Shown here in pieces: positions 1-8,280 of a stretch of 64,000 nucleotides of DNA (position 1 is the first letter of the stretch; every line of letters starts with the position of its first letter). The position numbers were made by a program, and so were the translations under genes. The stretch covers positions 1-64,000 of the forward strand of contig NZ_BAJV01000011.1 in assembly GCF_000613885.1 (NCBI RefSeq), read 5' to 3'. Below the pieces are notes generated by a model. It was not told the DNA's origin. It saw only the letters and a program-made list of their open reading frames with translations, and ran no database searches. The DNA is from Asaia prunellae JCM 25354 (lineage in GTDB: Bacteria; Pseudomonadota; Alphaproteobacteria; Acetobacterales; Acetobacteraceae).

Positions 1-257
1 GGCATGGGCGTAGGGCAGGGCGCCTTGGCGGCATCGGCGCGTATGGCGGCGGCCAGGCCGCGATTGCGGTAGATATGCGTGAGGAACGCGAGCGGCGAAC
101 AGGTTGCCAGTTCCTGCGGGCTCATGCCGCTCAGGGCATCGAGGCCAGGCGCAAGCGCGGACGGATCGACCACGAGCGGACCGTTCCAGTCCACCTGCTT
201 CCTGTTCCGGCTGCCCTTTTTGCGTCCGGCGCCAGGACGTGCGCCACCGTGAGCCAT
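1..257 (-). CDS. Phage terminase small subunit (partial, cut by window edge)
   Basis: The frame starts at ATG 255-257 after a purine-rich site (GGAAAGGGA) and runs off the left edge. The N-terminus reads MAHGGARPGAGRKKGS, a glycine/arginine-rich opening common in terminase small subunits, which recognise the packaging site on phage DNA. Near the edge the frame reads AKAPCPTPMP, whereas the family usually has AKAALPYAHP. One missing base at about position 21 would restore the usual residues. The HNH gene immediately upstream on the same strand fits the HNH-TerS-TerL packaging order. The function rests on the N-terminal motif and context only. Confidence 0.75.
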   Translation of the reverse strand, partial: MAHGGARPGAGRKKGSRNRKQVDWNGPLVVDPSALAPGLDALSGMSPQELATCSPLAFLTHIYRNRGLAAAIRADAAKAPCPTPM

Positions 258-373
258 TACTGGTCCCTTTCCTTGATAACTTGATTTCCTTGATAGACCG
301 GAAAATCTGCCGCTGAGCCCTGTGCGGTTACGGGGGTAGGGTCCGGCCGGACTTTCGGCCTGCCCCCTCGGGG

Positions 374-699
374 TCAGCGGGTCAGGGTTTCGCGGGTGCG
401 GATGGCCCGGACGCGGGCCGTCTTGCCGCTATGGCAGGAGCCGCAGAGCAGCCGGATATTGCCCGGATCGAGCGGCGCACCGCCGTCTTTGAGTTCATGG
501 ATATGATCGCCGAAGATACGGCAGCCGGTACGGCCACAGACCTCGCAGCGTCGACCACGCTGGGCGAGAAGGCGGGAGATGAGGCCGCGCCATTCAGGGG
601 AGAGGTAGATGGCCTTTGTCTGCTTTGGCAGCGCCGCCGCAATCCCGGTTCTGACGCTGCGAACCGCAGGCGGGATGCATTGCAGTTTGCGGACTGCAT
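374..699 (-). CDS. HNH endonuclease, phage packaging type
   Basis: A small nuclease with CEVCGRTG, then GDHIHELKDGG, then LLCGSCHSGKT: two Cys-X2-Cys zinc knuckles around a central His, as in HNH nucleases next to phage terminases, where they assist packaging. The ATG at 697-699 has a GGAG nine bases upstream, but the nuclease motifs lie in a neighbouring frame that is open upstream to 907. Adding one base just after the ATG (about 697) would give M-x-VRKLQCIPP and about 108 residues, the expected size. A start at GTG 709 in the written frame is the alternative, but its ribosome site is poor. It is transcribed toward the terminase gene. Confidence 0.75.
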
Positions 700-954
700 G
701 GATCGTCACTCCGGAAATCAGGCATAAAAAAAGACGCCTGCCCGTGTGGGTAAACGTCCCGCGACGATGACACTCGAAATACTGCAAAAATGGAACGCAT
801 GGAAGAGAAAAATGAGAAGAGTTATTTCTTATTGTACGCCCTGTATGTGATATCATCACGGATATACCGCGCTGATATAAAATTTCTAACGAGAAATAAT
901 ACAACACAACACATAAGTTATATTATATAATATTTATAAATAATGGAGAATAAA

Positions 955-1422
955 ATGAAATTTAATCACCACATAATATCCAGATGCTTTTACGGTTTTT
1001 CTGGACTGTTCCTAATAGCGTTAGCGGTCCTAATGATTGTCTTTTCATGCTTCGAGCTTGTTAGCTCCTTCCTGGTTTCGTTCGCCGACGCGAAAACGAA
1101 AATACTTAGAGCTATTAGTTTTATAGTGATAGCACTTGCGGTTTTCGATGTGGCTAAATATTTTATTGAAGAGGAGTTTTCAAAGGTTTCCGGTAATCAG
1201 ACCTTAAATGAAGCTCGAGTTAGCCTGATGAAATTTGTGAGTTCTATTTCCATTGCATTGTTTGTTGAAGGGTTGGTTGGCGTATTTGAGGCCTCGGATA
1301 AGGCACCTAGCAGTATTCTATATCCGGCAGTTCTGATTTTGGTAGCTACTGCAGTCGTGCTAACTATGGGAATATATCAGAGAATGAGTGTAAATGCCGA
1401 AAAAGAGAAAGCAAGTCTCTGA
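955..1422 (+). CDS. Four-TM membrane protein of unknown function (moron-like)
   Basis: This 155-residue protein has four hydrophobic segments at about residues 12-37, 46-70, 88-110 and 123-143, and ends in a lysine-rich tail. The motif FDVAKYFIEEE followed by SLMKF and ALFVEGLVGVFEA resembles, from memory, small membrane proteins sometimes named general glycosylation pathway protein; no biochemical role is implied. ATG 955 is preferred over 943 because GGAG (945-948) sits six bases before it. The gene is clearly AT-rich, has its own AT-rich leader (about 840-940), and opposes the flanking phage genes. That is the usual signature of an independently transcribed moron. Confidence 0.6.
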   Translation: MKFNHHIISRCFYGFSGLFLIALAVLMIVFSCFELVSSFLVSFADAKTKILRAISFIVIALAVFDVAKYFIEEEFSKVSGNQTLNEARVSLMKFVSSISIALFVEGLVGVFEASDKAPSSILYPAVLILVATAVVLTMGIYQRMSVNAEKEKASL

Positions 1423-1468
1423 GAGTGTTTGTCAGAAATTCTCGATATGAAATCGGGGTAGTTCCTAC

Positions 1469-1933
1469 TCATCCGCGCCACTTTTCAAGTCCACCCCTTG
1501 GGAGAGGTAGTCTTCGGGCGATTAACGCACAGGCACCATCAAAGCGCGCTTTCGCTGTATGGTTGGATACACCAAGCCGTTTCCCGATCTGTTCCCATTT
1601 CCATCTGTTCTCACCCGAGATCGGATGCCGGATCATGCGCATATGCACGACGGTCTTTTGCTGGCGATCCTCGATCAGCGGTATCCAGCCGAGCACCACG
1701 TCTAACCGGTCGATCTGTTCTGCTGTGGGGCGGGGCAGGAATTCATCGCTTTCACGTTCCCATCCAAGATCCTCCAGATCGCACAGATAGGCGGGCCAGG
1801 TGCTGCGGGCACCGGCTGGGCGCAGGCCGGTGGCGGGGAGGCAGGCGAGGGTGAGGGCGGCTTCGTCCAGCCATTCGCCCACCTGTTCGGGCAGGCTGCG
1901 TTCAGGATCGAAAGTGAGAGGGAGCCGGCTCAT
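1469..1933 (-). CDS. DUF6362-like phage protein with HTH segment
   Basis: A 154-residue protein. Its C-terminal part (W-E-Q-I-G-K-R-L-G-V-S followed by an Arg/Ala-rich helix) reads as a helix-turn-helix similar to sigma-factor region 4. I recognise the overall sequence as the DUF6362 family of alphaproteobacterial prophages; the family has no assigned role that I can state. Its ATG overlaps the stop of the preceding gene by four bases (ATGA), so it is the last gene of the replication operon. The position before the packaging genes would suit a late-gene regulator, but that is inference. Confidence 0.6.
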   Translation of the reverse strand: MSRLPLTFDPERSLPEQVGEWLDEAALTLACLPATGLRPAGARSTWPAYLCDLEDLGWERESDEFLPRPTAEQIDRLDVVLGWIPLIEDRQQKTVVHMRMIRHPISGENRWKWEQIGKRLGVSNHTAKARFDGACALIARRLPLPRGGLEKWRG

Positions 1934-2920
1934 GCTGCGGCTCTCGCACGGGCCAGATAGGCGGCACGGTTCGGCACGGGCTCACCGGCGGCAAGCCCGG
2001 TTTCCTTCCAGCGTTCCAGATCGCGGCGGAAAGCCCGGTCGGCCTCTATCTCGGCTTCGTTCAACGGGGCCTCGGGCAGATCGCGCCGGGCAATGGCCTC
2101 TGCAACGGCTTTGCTGAAATACCCCAGATGCCCTATTGCGCCGCCTTTGCCGGCCTGACGCTCGGTCACGCTGGTCACCACACCGAGGATCAGCCGCTCA
2201 GTCTCGTCAGCCGTGAAGCCGGCGCGCAGGGCGTCGGCGCTCCACTGTCGCACCACGCCATGATTGACCATGCTGCGTGCCGGATCGAACCCGGCTGCCT
2301 CGAAAGCCTTCGGACCTATGCGCCGATAAGCCGTATCGATCTGTGCGTCACTCACGGGCGCCTCAAGCCTGGCTTTCTCTTCAAAGCTATTGGAAGAAGC
2401 CAAGCTAAGCTTCTCACGCGCGCGAGAAACCCGAGAATGCGCTGGGTTTTCGTCTGTCATGGTTTTGCCTCCTGCAATGGGCATCATGGCGCTGCGCTGG
2501 CGCGGATCGTTTTGCGGGGTGAATGTCGGGTTTTTTGGCGGTCTTCCGCCCTTTTTGCCGTTTTCACGAGAAGCCGCCGCCCTGCGCGATCCGGTCGCAA
2601 TGCCCTGCAATTCAGGTGGAAAGCCGATCGTTTGCGCCTGCCGGTCCCAGGTTATGCTCAGGTTTTGCGCCCAGGTTTCGAGCCAGGTTGCCAGCTGGGT
2701 TTCGCTCGTGCGTAACCCGATGGCGGCAAGCGTCGAAAACCCGACGCCCGATGCCCCCGTAAGAAAGCACGCCACCTGTCCCGTACTGCACAATGAGCAT
2801 CATCATGCGCTGCCACATGAGCAGGGCCTCGGCCGGCATGGCCAAGAGGCGCAGATTCGAGGTCGCCATGATCGTGATCCGGGCAATGAGTGCCTGATCG
2901 GCTTTGCTATAGGTCATCAT
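1930..2920 (-). CDS. Phage replication-module protein (frame interrupted)
   Basis: Two overlapping frames (2920 to 2612, and the one ending at 1930) form one protein if a single T is removed from the minus-strand run of four (plus-strand AAAA 2736-2739). The join then reads GRRVSTLAAIGLRTSE and gives about 329 residues. The N-terminal 120 residues look like a small helical winged-helix type region. An ENGKKGGRPPKN segment follows, typical of basic linkers in phage replication-initiation proteins, and the C-terminal half is helical. The start overlaps the preceding stop (TGATG) and the stop overlaps the next start. Its place after the helicase suggests a replication initiator or loader, but I do not recognise the exact family. 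Confidence 0.6.
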
Positions 2921-3215
2921 CAGAAGGCTTTCAGACGATATCCGTCATCGACGGGCTCGAGAATGTCGCGCTGCACCAGCGCCGCGAGCGCATGGGTCAC
3001 GTCGAGCGGCTCGGCAGCGAGATATTGGGCGAGGTTCGACGCCGTCACAGCATGCCCGCGTGACGCGCGCGCAGCTCTGGCATGGCGTCGGCCAGATCGG
3101 TCAGTTGCAGCCACAACGCCCGTGAGGCGAGGGGCAGGAGGCACCAGCGGGCATCGGTCATGAGCGCGCGCGCATGCACCCCGAAGCGCCGGCGCAAAGG
3201 GGCAGGGCGCTTCAT
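2920..3215 (-). CDS. Small phage protein of unknown function (frame interrupted)
   Basis: The start ATG (3213-3215) overlaps the helicase stop by four bases. The first frame gives about 55 residues (MKRPAPLRRRFGVHARAL onward) and stops at 3046. A neighbouring frame continues with TASNLAQYLAAEPLDVTHAL and ends at 2920. One missing base at about 3048 (CTGTGA instead of CTGGTGA on the minus strand) would give a single protein of about 98 residues. The C-terminal part could be a short winged helix. It is translationally coupled on both sides within the replication operon. The role is unknown. Confidence 0.55.
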
Positions 3216-4749
3216 GAGTGCACCTCGCGCACCCAGGCCGGGCTGCGGGGGTCTTCGCTCTCATCGCGAAACCATGTGCTGTCGTGGTCGAAGCGCAACC
3301 GGACCGATCCTGTCCCGCCATGACGGTTCTTGCGGATCAGCACCTGCGCCTTGCCCACGGCTTCGCGCATGCGGAACTGAAGATCGGAACAGCGATTGGC
3401 AAATTGCTCGTCTGTTTCGCGCTCGCGTTTCTGTAGCCCGTCACCGCTGGCCTCTTTGGCCAGATAGTAATGATCGCGATACAGAAACGCGACCATATCG
3501 GCATCCTGCTCCAGCCCGCCGCTATCGCGCAGATCGGCCTCGATGGGCCGCTTGTCCTCGCGCTTTTCTACGTCACGATTGAGCTGGGCCAGCGCGATGA
3601 TCGGCACGCCCAGCTCTTTGGCCAGGGTTTTCAGTCCGGCGCTGATCTCACTCATTTCCTCGTAGCGCCCGCGTCGTCTTGCGGCCTCGCTGCCCTGCAT
3701 CAGCCCCACATAATCCAGCACGATCAGACCCAGACCGGCCTTGCTGCGCTTCATGCGCCGCGCGCGTGAGCGCAACCCGGCCACCGTCAGGCCGGAGCGC
3801 GTATCGAGCTCAAGCGGCACGCCCTCGGCCTGCCGCTCGCCCTCTGCCAGATCGTCCCATTGCCATGGGGCCAGATTGACCCGCATGCCGGTCTCGACAT
3901 CTTCGGGAATGTCATAGCGACGCCCGGAGAACACCGAGAGCGTTGAAAGTCCAGCCCAGGCTGCCCCCGCACGCGCACCCAGCTGACGCGCCGCCATTTC
4001 ACCCGACCAGAACAACACGCGCTCGCCTCTTGCTGCCACACGCATGGCAATGCCGAGGCCCAGCGCCGTTTTGCCCATCGCGGGGCGCGCGCCCAGCAGA
4101 TAAAGCCCCTCGGCCAGAAGCCCGCCCGTCATGCGGTCGAGCGCGGGATAGCCCCATGAAAGCCCGGCCAGAGCCGAGCCACGCGCCAACGCGTCGCGTC
4201 CGCAGGCAATGGCCTGCGCGATAGCCTCGGCGATGGTCACGTTGGGTAGGCTCTCACGCATATTCTGCGCAATGTCGAGCAGCCCGCTTTCGAGCTGCTC
4301 CACCAGATCCTCACCGCTCTGCCGATGGGGTTGAGGCACAGCCGCGAGACATCGAGGCACATGCTGCGCAGCTGGCGGCGCGTCCAGGCATCGAATATGG
4401 CGCGCCCGTATTCGCCAGCATTGGCGATGCCGACCATCGCCAGCATGATCTGCGCGATATACTCCGCCGGCACGCGGCCCATCAGCACATCATGACCGCC
4501 AATCCGATCACGAATGAGCAAGGGGTTCGGCTCGATGCCGCGCCCATGCATATGCAACGCGGCTTCATAAATCACGCCATTGAGCGGATCGTAGAAATGC
4601 TCGGGCCGGAGATATTCCTCCACCATGGGCATGACGCGCCGACCATTGGTCAGGATGGCGCCCAGCAGCGCACATTCGGCCTGCACGTTCTCCGGCTCGC
4701 TGAATGACGCGCCGCCCAATCCGTGAGCAATAATATGAGCATCACCCAT
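3212..4749 (-). CDS. Replicative DNA helicase, DnaB family (frame interrupted)
   Basis: Unwinds DNA at the phage replication fork. The N-terminal DnaB domain (about residues 10-125, EPENVQAECALLGAIL) lies in one frame and the ATPase in another: Walker A GARPAMGKTALG, Walker B LIVLDYVGLM, then ALAQLNRDVEKREDKRP and SGGLEQDADMV. Restoring one C in the minus-strand CCCC run (plus GGGG 4327-4330) joins the frames as LNPHRQSGEDLVEQ and gives about 512 residues, a normal length. The start at 4749 overlaps the preceding HTH gene; the stop overlaps the next start. Phages that carry their own helicase usually replicate with little dependence on host DnaB. Confidence 0.88.
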
Positions 4750-4930
4750 GACGTACCTCCTTCAGCGCGGGGCCGCGTTGGGCCGTAAGGCCGAGGTCCT
4801 TGAGGATGCCGCGCGTGCTGCGCTCCGAAATGCCCAGTCGCAGGGCGATGCCTCGCGCCGGAACGCCCTTGCGGTGATAGAGCCTTATGGCGGGTGCAAG
4901 CCGCACCCGATCGAGAGCAGGGCGGGCCAT
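4742..4930 (-). CDS. Small HTH DNA-binding protein
   Basis: A 62-residue basic protein starting MARPALDRVRLAPAIRLY. The ATG at 4930 overlaps the previous stop (TGATG), which decides this start over the longer frame from 4957. The segment VPARGIALRLGISERSTRGILKDLGL is a classic helix-turn-helix of the resolvase/Hin or transposase type (split here as VPARGIALRLGIS and ERSTRGILKDLGL). It ends eight bases into the helicase gene, so the two are coupled. It could be a regulator or an origin-recognition accessory; nothing in the sequence chooses between these. Confidence 0.65.
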   Translation of the reverse strand: MARPALDRVRLAPAIRLYHRKGVPARGIALRLGISERSTRGILKDLGLTAQRGPALKEVRHG

Positions 4931-5520
4931 CAGCACTCCTTGCGGTGCAGCTCGCACCGCCTGACATAAGGGGAATTCACACTGAATTTCTCACCGCATT
5001 TCAGGCAATTGCGGTGCCAGACGCTGGCGCAGGCGGGTTTCGTGCGGGTAACGCGCTCAAGCCTGCGCTGACCCGGCCAGTCGCTGAACTCACGCAGCAC
5101 CAGCGGCACAAAAGCATCGGGCACCGTCTTCCATTTTCGCGTGGCATCCAGAGAGCGTCCCGCTGCTTGCGCCAGCACGGCCATGCCGCCCGGCGTTGCG
5201 CGGATGATGGCGAGCAGATTGCCCGCCTTGCGCTTGTCCGCATTGGAAACGCCTAGCGCAATCGTCACCATACGTCGGGTGAGCCAGCCGCAATCATGCG
5301 CTTTCAGCAGCGGCCCGACATGGATAGCTGGCACGTGCACCCAGCGTTGTACGCTGCCAGGAGCCCGATCGATACAGGCAGCAATCGCCTGCACGCCGCC
5401 GCGCTCTTTTTGCACGTTGCACAGAATACGATCCGCTCTGGCCTGATCGGTTTTCGGGACGGAGAGAGGGCGTGATTTCGCAGTGCACGAACCACCAGGC
5501 GATGCGAGAGAATGGCTCAT
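4930..5520 (-). CDS. Phage protein with HTH-like repeats and C-terminal zinc knuckle
   Basis: A 196-residue basic protein with a good ribosome site (GGAGGG) before ATG 5520. It holds two helix-turn-helix-like stretches, around residues 40-60 (GVQAIAACIDRAPGSVQRW) and 110-130 (LAQAAGRSLDATRKWKTV). The C-terminus has Cys-X2-Cys followed by Cys-X2-His (CLKCGEKF, RRCELH), a likely zinc knuckle. This suggests nucleic-acid binding. It is the second gene of the leftward operon, three bases after the CII-like gene. I do not recognise a named family. Confidence 0.6.
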   Translation of the reverse strand: MSHSLASPGGSCTAKSRPLSVPKTDQARADRILCNVQKERGGVQAIAACIDRAPGSVQRWVHVPAIHVGPLLKAHDCGWLTRRMVTIALGVSNADKRKAGNLLAIIRATPGGMAVLAQAAGRSLDATRKWKTVPDAFVPLVLREFSDWPGQRRLERVTRTKPACASVWHRNCLKCGEKFSVNSPYVRRCELHRKEC

Positions 5521-5523
5521 GCG

Positions 5524-5973
5524 TCAGCCCTCCTCATCGGCGCAGAACGCGAGGGCCTGCATTTTCTGAAGGGCGTCAGTCGAATGCCGAATCAGGTGTG
5601 ACAGACGCAGCGACAAGTCTTGTGCCTCGGAGCGGTCTATCTTGCCATCAGCCAAAGCCCGCAGGGCGGCCGTCATGGTTCCACTGGCCGAGGCCGCGAC
5701 ATCTCCCATGGCCGTTGCCGCGCATCCTTCTCCAAACTCGATGGGCAGCAGGGCGAAACCTTCAATTGCCGCCATTGCGGCCAGAATGATCGGTTCCTGC
5801 GCGCAGCGATCCATCTCGATGGCAACATCGACCGGCACGACCGATTGCGAATGGCGGTTCTGGTAGTCCGAAAGCTGCGACCGCCCGACGCGGACGAAAC
5901 TCGCCGCCGCATCGACACCGCCCACGGCACGGATGACCGCCTGCGTGGCCGTCTTGATGGCGTGCGTGGTCAT
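5524..5973 (-). CDS. CII-like phage regulatory protein
   Basis: A 149-residue protein. Its N-terminal 60 residues (AVIRAVGGVDAAASFVRVG, then SQLSDYQN) form a helix-turn-helix of the kind found in phage CII-type regulators, followed by an alanine-rich helical tail. It is the first gene of the leftward replication operon, about 140 bases beyond the Cro-like gene and in the same direction, which is where lambdoid phages place cII. It could help decide between lysis and lysogeny. The family assignment is by pattern and position only. Confidence 0.55.
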   Translation of the reverse strand: MTTHAIKTATQAVIRAVGGVDAAASFVRVGRSQLSDYQNRHSQSVVPVDVAIEMDRCAQEPIILAAMAAIEGFALLPIEFGEGCAATAMGDVAASASGTMTAALRALADGKIDRSEAQDLSLRLSHLIRHSTDALQKMQALAFCADEEG

Positions 5974-6112
5974 GGCAGAGCCTTGCTTATGGAAATAATG
6001 GGGGCTTCATTTTTGATTCGCGTCAGTGCGCAAGCGCTCTCTACGACAGGCCGGACACCCTTCGGATGACGGCGCAATATGCGCGCGATAGCGTGCAGAG
6101 CATGATGAGTTT

Positions 6113-6385
6113 TCATGCTGCATTCTTTTGTGAAAGAGAGCTAGGCGCATTATCGAACGACGTCGGATGCTCACCATCGGGTTGGGGTTGGTCTAATCCC
6201 ACCAGATCAGAGGCTCTCATAGCAATTCCAGCACGCTGGGCTCTGCGGAGGATTTCACTTTGATAGCGAGCAGGAATGAACCCTGAACCTTTCCATGACT
6301 GGACGGTTGAGGGCGGTTTATCGAGCAATTTGGCCGCGGCGCGCGTGCCACCTAGTCGAGCAATTATATCCGTGGCGATTGTCAT
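6113..6385 (-). CDS. Cro-like repressor
   Basis: A 90-residue protein starting MTIATDIIARLGGTRAAAKLL. The helix-turn-helix continues with DKPPSTVQSWKGSG and matches YdaS/Cro-like regulators. ATG 6385 is chosen over an upstream frame start because the operator 6394-6412 lies directly before it. It is divergent from the CI-type repressor with about 85 bases between starts, the classical arrangement of a bistable phage switch. Cro would bind the same operators and favour lytic growth. Confidence 0.8.
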   Translation of the reverse strand: MTIATDIIARLGGTRAAAKLLDKPPSTVQSWKGSGFIPARYQSEILRRAQRAGIAMRASDLVGLDQPQPDGEHPTSFDNAPSSLSQKNAA

Positions 6386-6393
6386 ATATAGAA

Positions 6394-6412
6394 TGTGCGT
6401 TAAGAACGCACA
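6394..6412. promoter_or_regulatory. Phage operator 1 (19-bp perfect palindrome)
   Basis: TGTGCGTTAAGAACGCACA has perfect 8-base arms and a 3-base spacer, and sits 8 bases before the Cro-like start codon. The same 19-bp pattern occurs three more times (6443, 8216, 8240). It is the expected target of the CI/Cro pair; binding is inferred from position and symmetry. Confidence 0.85.
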
Positions 6413-6442
6413 TTTATCAAGCGTAATTTCCGCACTGACTGC

Positions 6443-6461
6443 TGTGCGTTTTTGTCGCACG
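6443..6461. promoter_or_regulatory. Phage operator 2
   Basis: TGTGCG-TTTTTGT-CGCACG: the same half-sites and spacing as operator 1, with one arm mismatch, placed 8 bases before the CI-type start at 6470. No Shine-Dalgarno lies between operator and ATG, so the repressor message may be leaderless, as for lambda cI made from PRM (inference). Confidence 0.8.
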
Positions 6462-6469
6462 ATATCCCA

Positions 6470-7219
6470 ATGATAGAGCAGTTGCCCCGCCTTAAATTGA
6501 AAGCCCTTCGCCAGCGCGCAGGATGGACTGTCCGCGCTTTCGCAGATGCAATGGGATATGGGGAGAAACAGTCCTCGTATCGGACTTATGAGGATACTTA
6601 CAAAAAACCATTCCTGCCCATCGACTTTGTCGAAAAAACTATTCCCCTTTTGGTTGATAGAGGAGAGCCTCCCATTGAATTGCGAGAAGTATGGGAGCTA
6701 GCAGGTGTCTTTCCTGGAGAAATGGGCTTAAGCGACGGGATTGAGAGAGCCAAACGAGCTAAATCTTTCGCTCGCACTGAACATGGAACCGTGATCGTTA
6801 ATGAATACGACGTTTCTCCGCAGGCTGGTGCTGGGGCGTTGATAGATGAGGTAGCTGGCGGCGGAGAAGGCCATATTTCAGTGGCGTGTTGGGCAATGCC
6901 CAAGAGTTTTTTGGAAAATTACCTGCCCGACACTTCAGGCTTGGCGGTGGTACGAGTTATTGGCAATTCGATGGAGCCTGATTTTCTTCCAAGCGAACGC
7001 GTCTTGGTTGACACCCGACATCGTCAACTGAGCCATGATGGGGTATATGTTTTGTGGAATGGACACGGCGTGGTGATAAAGCAACTTCAGCTTGTTCCCA
7101 ACTCGAAACCAGAGCGGGTACGCATCATAAGTGTAAATCCAAGCTATCCCAGTGACGAGGTCAATCTCACTGATATTCATATCAATGGTCGGGTAGTAGG
7201 AAAGTGGCTCTGGAAGTGA
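6470..7219 (+). CDS. CI-type phage repressor, HTH + S24 peptidase
   Basis: Maintains lysogeny by binding operators and is inactivated by RecA-stimulated self-cleavage. The N-terminus (KLKALRQRAGWTVRAFADAMG) is a helix-turn-helix. The C-terminal half has the LexA/S24 fold: an Ala-Gly pair in SPQAGAGAL as the likely cleavage region, the nucleophile Ser in GNSMEPDFLP, and the catalytic Lys in GVVIKQLQ. ATG 6470 starts 249 residues; the longer frame begins with TTG inside operator 2 and is unlikely. Base composition is more AT-rich than the leftward operon. The DNA-damage link makes the prophage SOS-inducible (family knowledge). Confidence 0.92.
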   Translation: MIEQLPRLKLKALRQRAGWTVRAFADAMGYGEKQSSYRTYEDTYKKPFLPIDFVEKTIPLLVDRGEPPIELREVWELAGVFPGEMGLSDGIERAKRAKSFARTEHGTVIVNEYDVSPQAGAGALIDEVAGGGEGHISVACWAMPKSFLENYLPDTSGLAVVRVIGNSMEPDFLPSERVLVDTRHRQLSHDGVYVLWNGHGVVIKQLQLVPNSKPERVRIISVNPSYPSDEVNLTDIHINGRVVGKWLWK

Positions 7220-7297
7220 CTGCCAATATGGAAAGAACGGCAATGATCGGCCCGAGATTTAATGTCGCAAAATGCTAGGACTTGCTAAGTGATCGAT

Positions 7298-8212
7298 ATG
7301 AGCAAAGCGTCTTTCACAATAGCCTATGATGGACCGGCATTACGCGACCATTCGATGGATGTTCGTGCCCTTGCGCCCGCGTTAATGGGCTTCGGTCAGC
7401 TCATCGACGCGACAAATTCAGTGCTAAATAAAGACGCTGCGCAGACCAAGATCCGAGTGAAGGCGCTGGAAGCTGGTAGCTTCCAAGTTTCATTCGAGGT
7501 CGTACAGAGCTTCTACGAGCAGGTTGTTGGATTGTTTTCCGGGCCGGAAGCAAGCGCAGCGTCTAATCTACTCGGTATATTGGGTTTCAGCGTAAAGGAC
7601 GCGGTGCTCGGAGGCTGTGTTGGGGTCATCATGCTCCTAAAATGGCTCAGAGGAAAGAATCCGGATAGTATTAGAGATCTCGGCAATGACATGGTTCGTC
7701 TTCAGTTCGGTACCGAGCAATACGATATTCCTCTTGATACTCTTCGCGTCCTCCAGAGCGTTCCAGTAAGGGATGCTCTCCAAAAAATTATTGAAGAGCC
7801 GCTTAAACAGGACGGTATCGAACGGTTCGAAGTCCGCGAGAGTGGAGAACCCATAGTTTCAATTGATCGCTCTGAGGCCATCTGGTTCTCAAAGCCTGAG
7901 CTGCCTGACCAGATATTAGTTGACGATCGGCGTAGAGGTGCCTTTTCGATACTCTCCCTAGCCTTCAAAGAAGACAACAAATGGCGACTGCATGATGGTG
8001 CTAACACTATTAGTGCGACCATAGCCGATGAAGATTTTATTAGACGCGTCAATGCTAGCGAAGAATCTTTTTCGAAAGGCGATGTTCTTGTCTGCGACGT
8101 GCGTCTTATTCAGCGACGAACGGAAGCTGGATTGAGGACTGACTATACGGTGGAAAGGGTGCTTGAGCATATTCCAGGCGCCCGCCAGATTCCATTGGAT
8201 TTTGATACGTAG
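7298..8212 (+). CDS. Unknown protein downstream of the repressor (prophage cargo)
   Basis: A protein of about 304 residues starting MSKASFTIAYDGPALRDHSMDVRAL (listed here as MSKASFTIAYDG and PALRDHSMDVRAL). ATG 7298 is preferred over the in-frame GTG 7289. It has one hydrophobic stretch at about residues 88-117 (SNLLGILGFSV to GVIMLLKWL) that may insert in or lie on a membrane. The rest is soluble-looking, with a C-terminal part rich in beta-type sequence. No catalytic motif is visible. It sits right after cI and before the second operator pair, so it is probably expressed in the lysogen; such positions often carry superinfection-exclusion or defence genes. The function is unknown. Confidence 0.6.
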   Translation: MSKASFTIAYDGPALRDHSMDVRALAPALMGFGQLIDATNSVLNKDAAQTKIRVKALEAGSFQVSFEVVQSFYEQVVGLFSGPEASAASNLLGILGFSVKDAVLGGCVGVIMLLKWLRGKNPDSIRDLGNDMVRLQFGTEQYDIPLDTLRVLQSVPVRDALQKIIEEPLKQDGIERFEVRESGEPIVSIDRSEAIWFSKPELPDQILVDDRRRGAFSILSLAFKEDNKWRLHDGANTISATIADEDFIRRVNASEESFSKGDVLVCDVRLIQRRTEAGLRTDYTVERVLEHIPGARQIPLDFDT

Positions 8213-8215
8213 CCT

Positions 8216-8234
8216 TGTGCGTAAAAAACGCTTG
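8216..8234. promoter_or_regulatory. Phage operator 3
   Basis: TGTGCGTAAAAAACGCTTG matches the left arm of operator 1 exactly and its right arm in part. It begins one base after the stop of the preceding gene and five bases before operator 4, forming a tandem pair ahead of the right-arm genes. Confidence 0.65.
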
Positions 8235-8239
8235 AACTT

Positions 8240-8258
8240 TGTGCGCGATAAACGCACA
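8240..8258. promoter_or_regulatory. Phage operator 4
   Basis: TGTGCGCGATAAACGCACA carries perfect TGTGCG/CGCACA half-sites with the same 7-base spacing as operators 1 and 2, extended by TT and AA outside. It lies about 22 bases before the first ATG of the right-arm operon (8281), so the repressor probably also controls that operon. Confidence 0.8.
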
Positions 8259-8280
8259 AAGATACCATCGTTCACCCACG

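Noticed and set aside
75-316. Two small plus-strand frames at the left edge
   Set aside because: They are antisense to the terminase small-subunit frame, which has a ribosome site and the expected N-terminal motif.
2736-4330. Programmed frameshifts in the phage replication genes
   Set aside because: No slippery heptamer with a downstream structure is evident, and the same kind of break occurs in many unrelated chromosomal genes, so sequence error is simpler.
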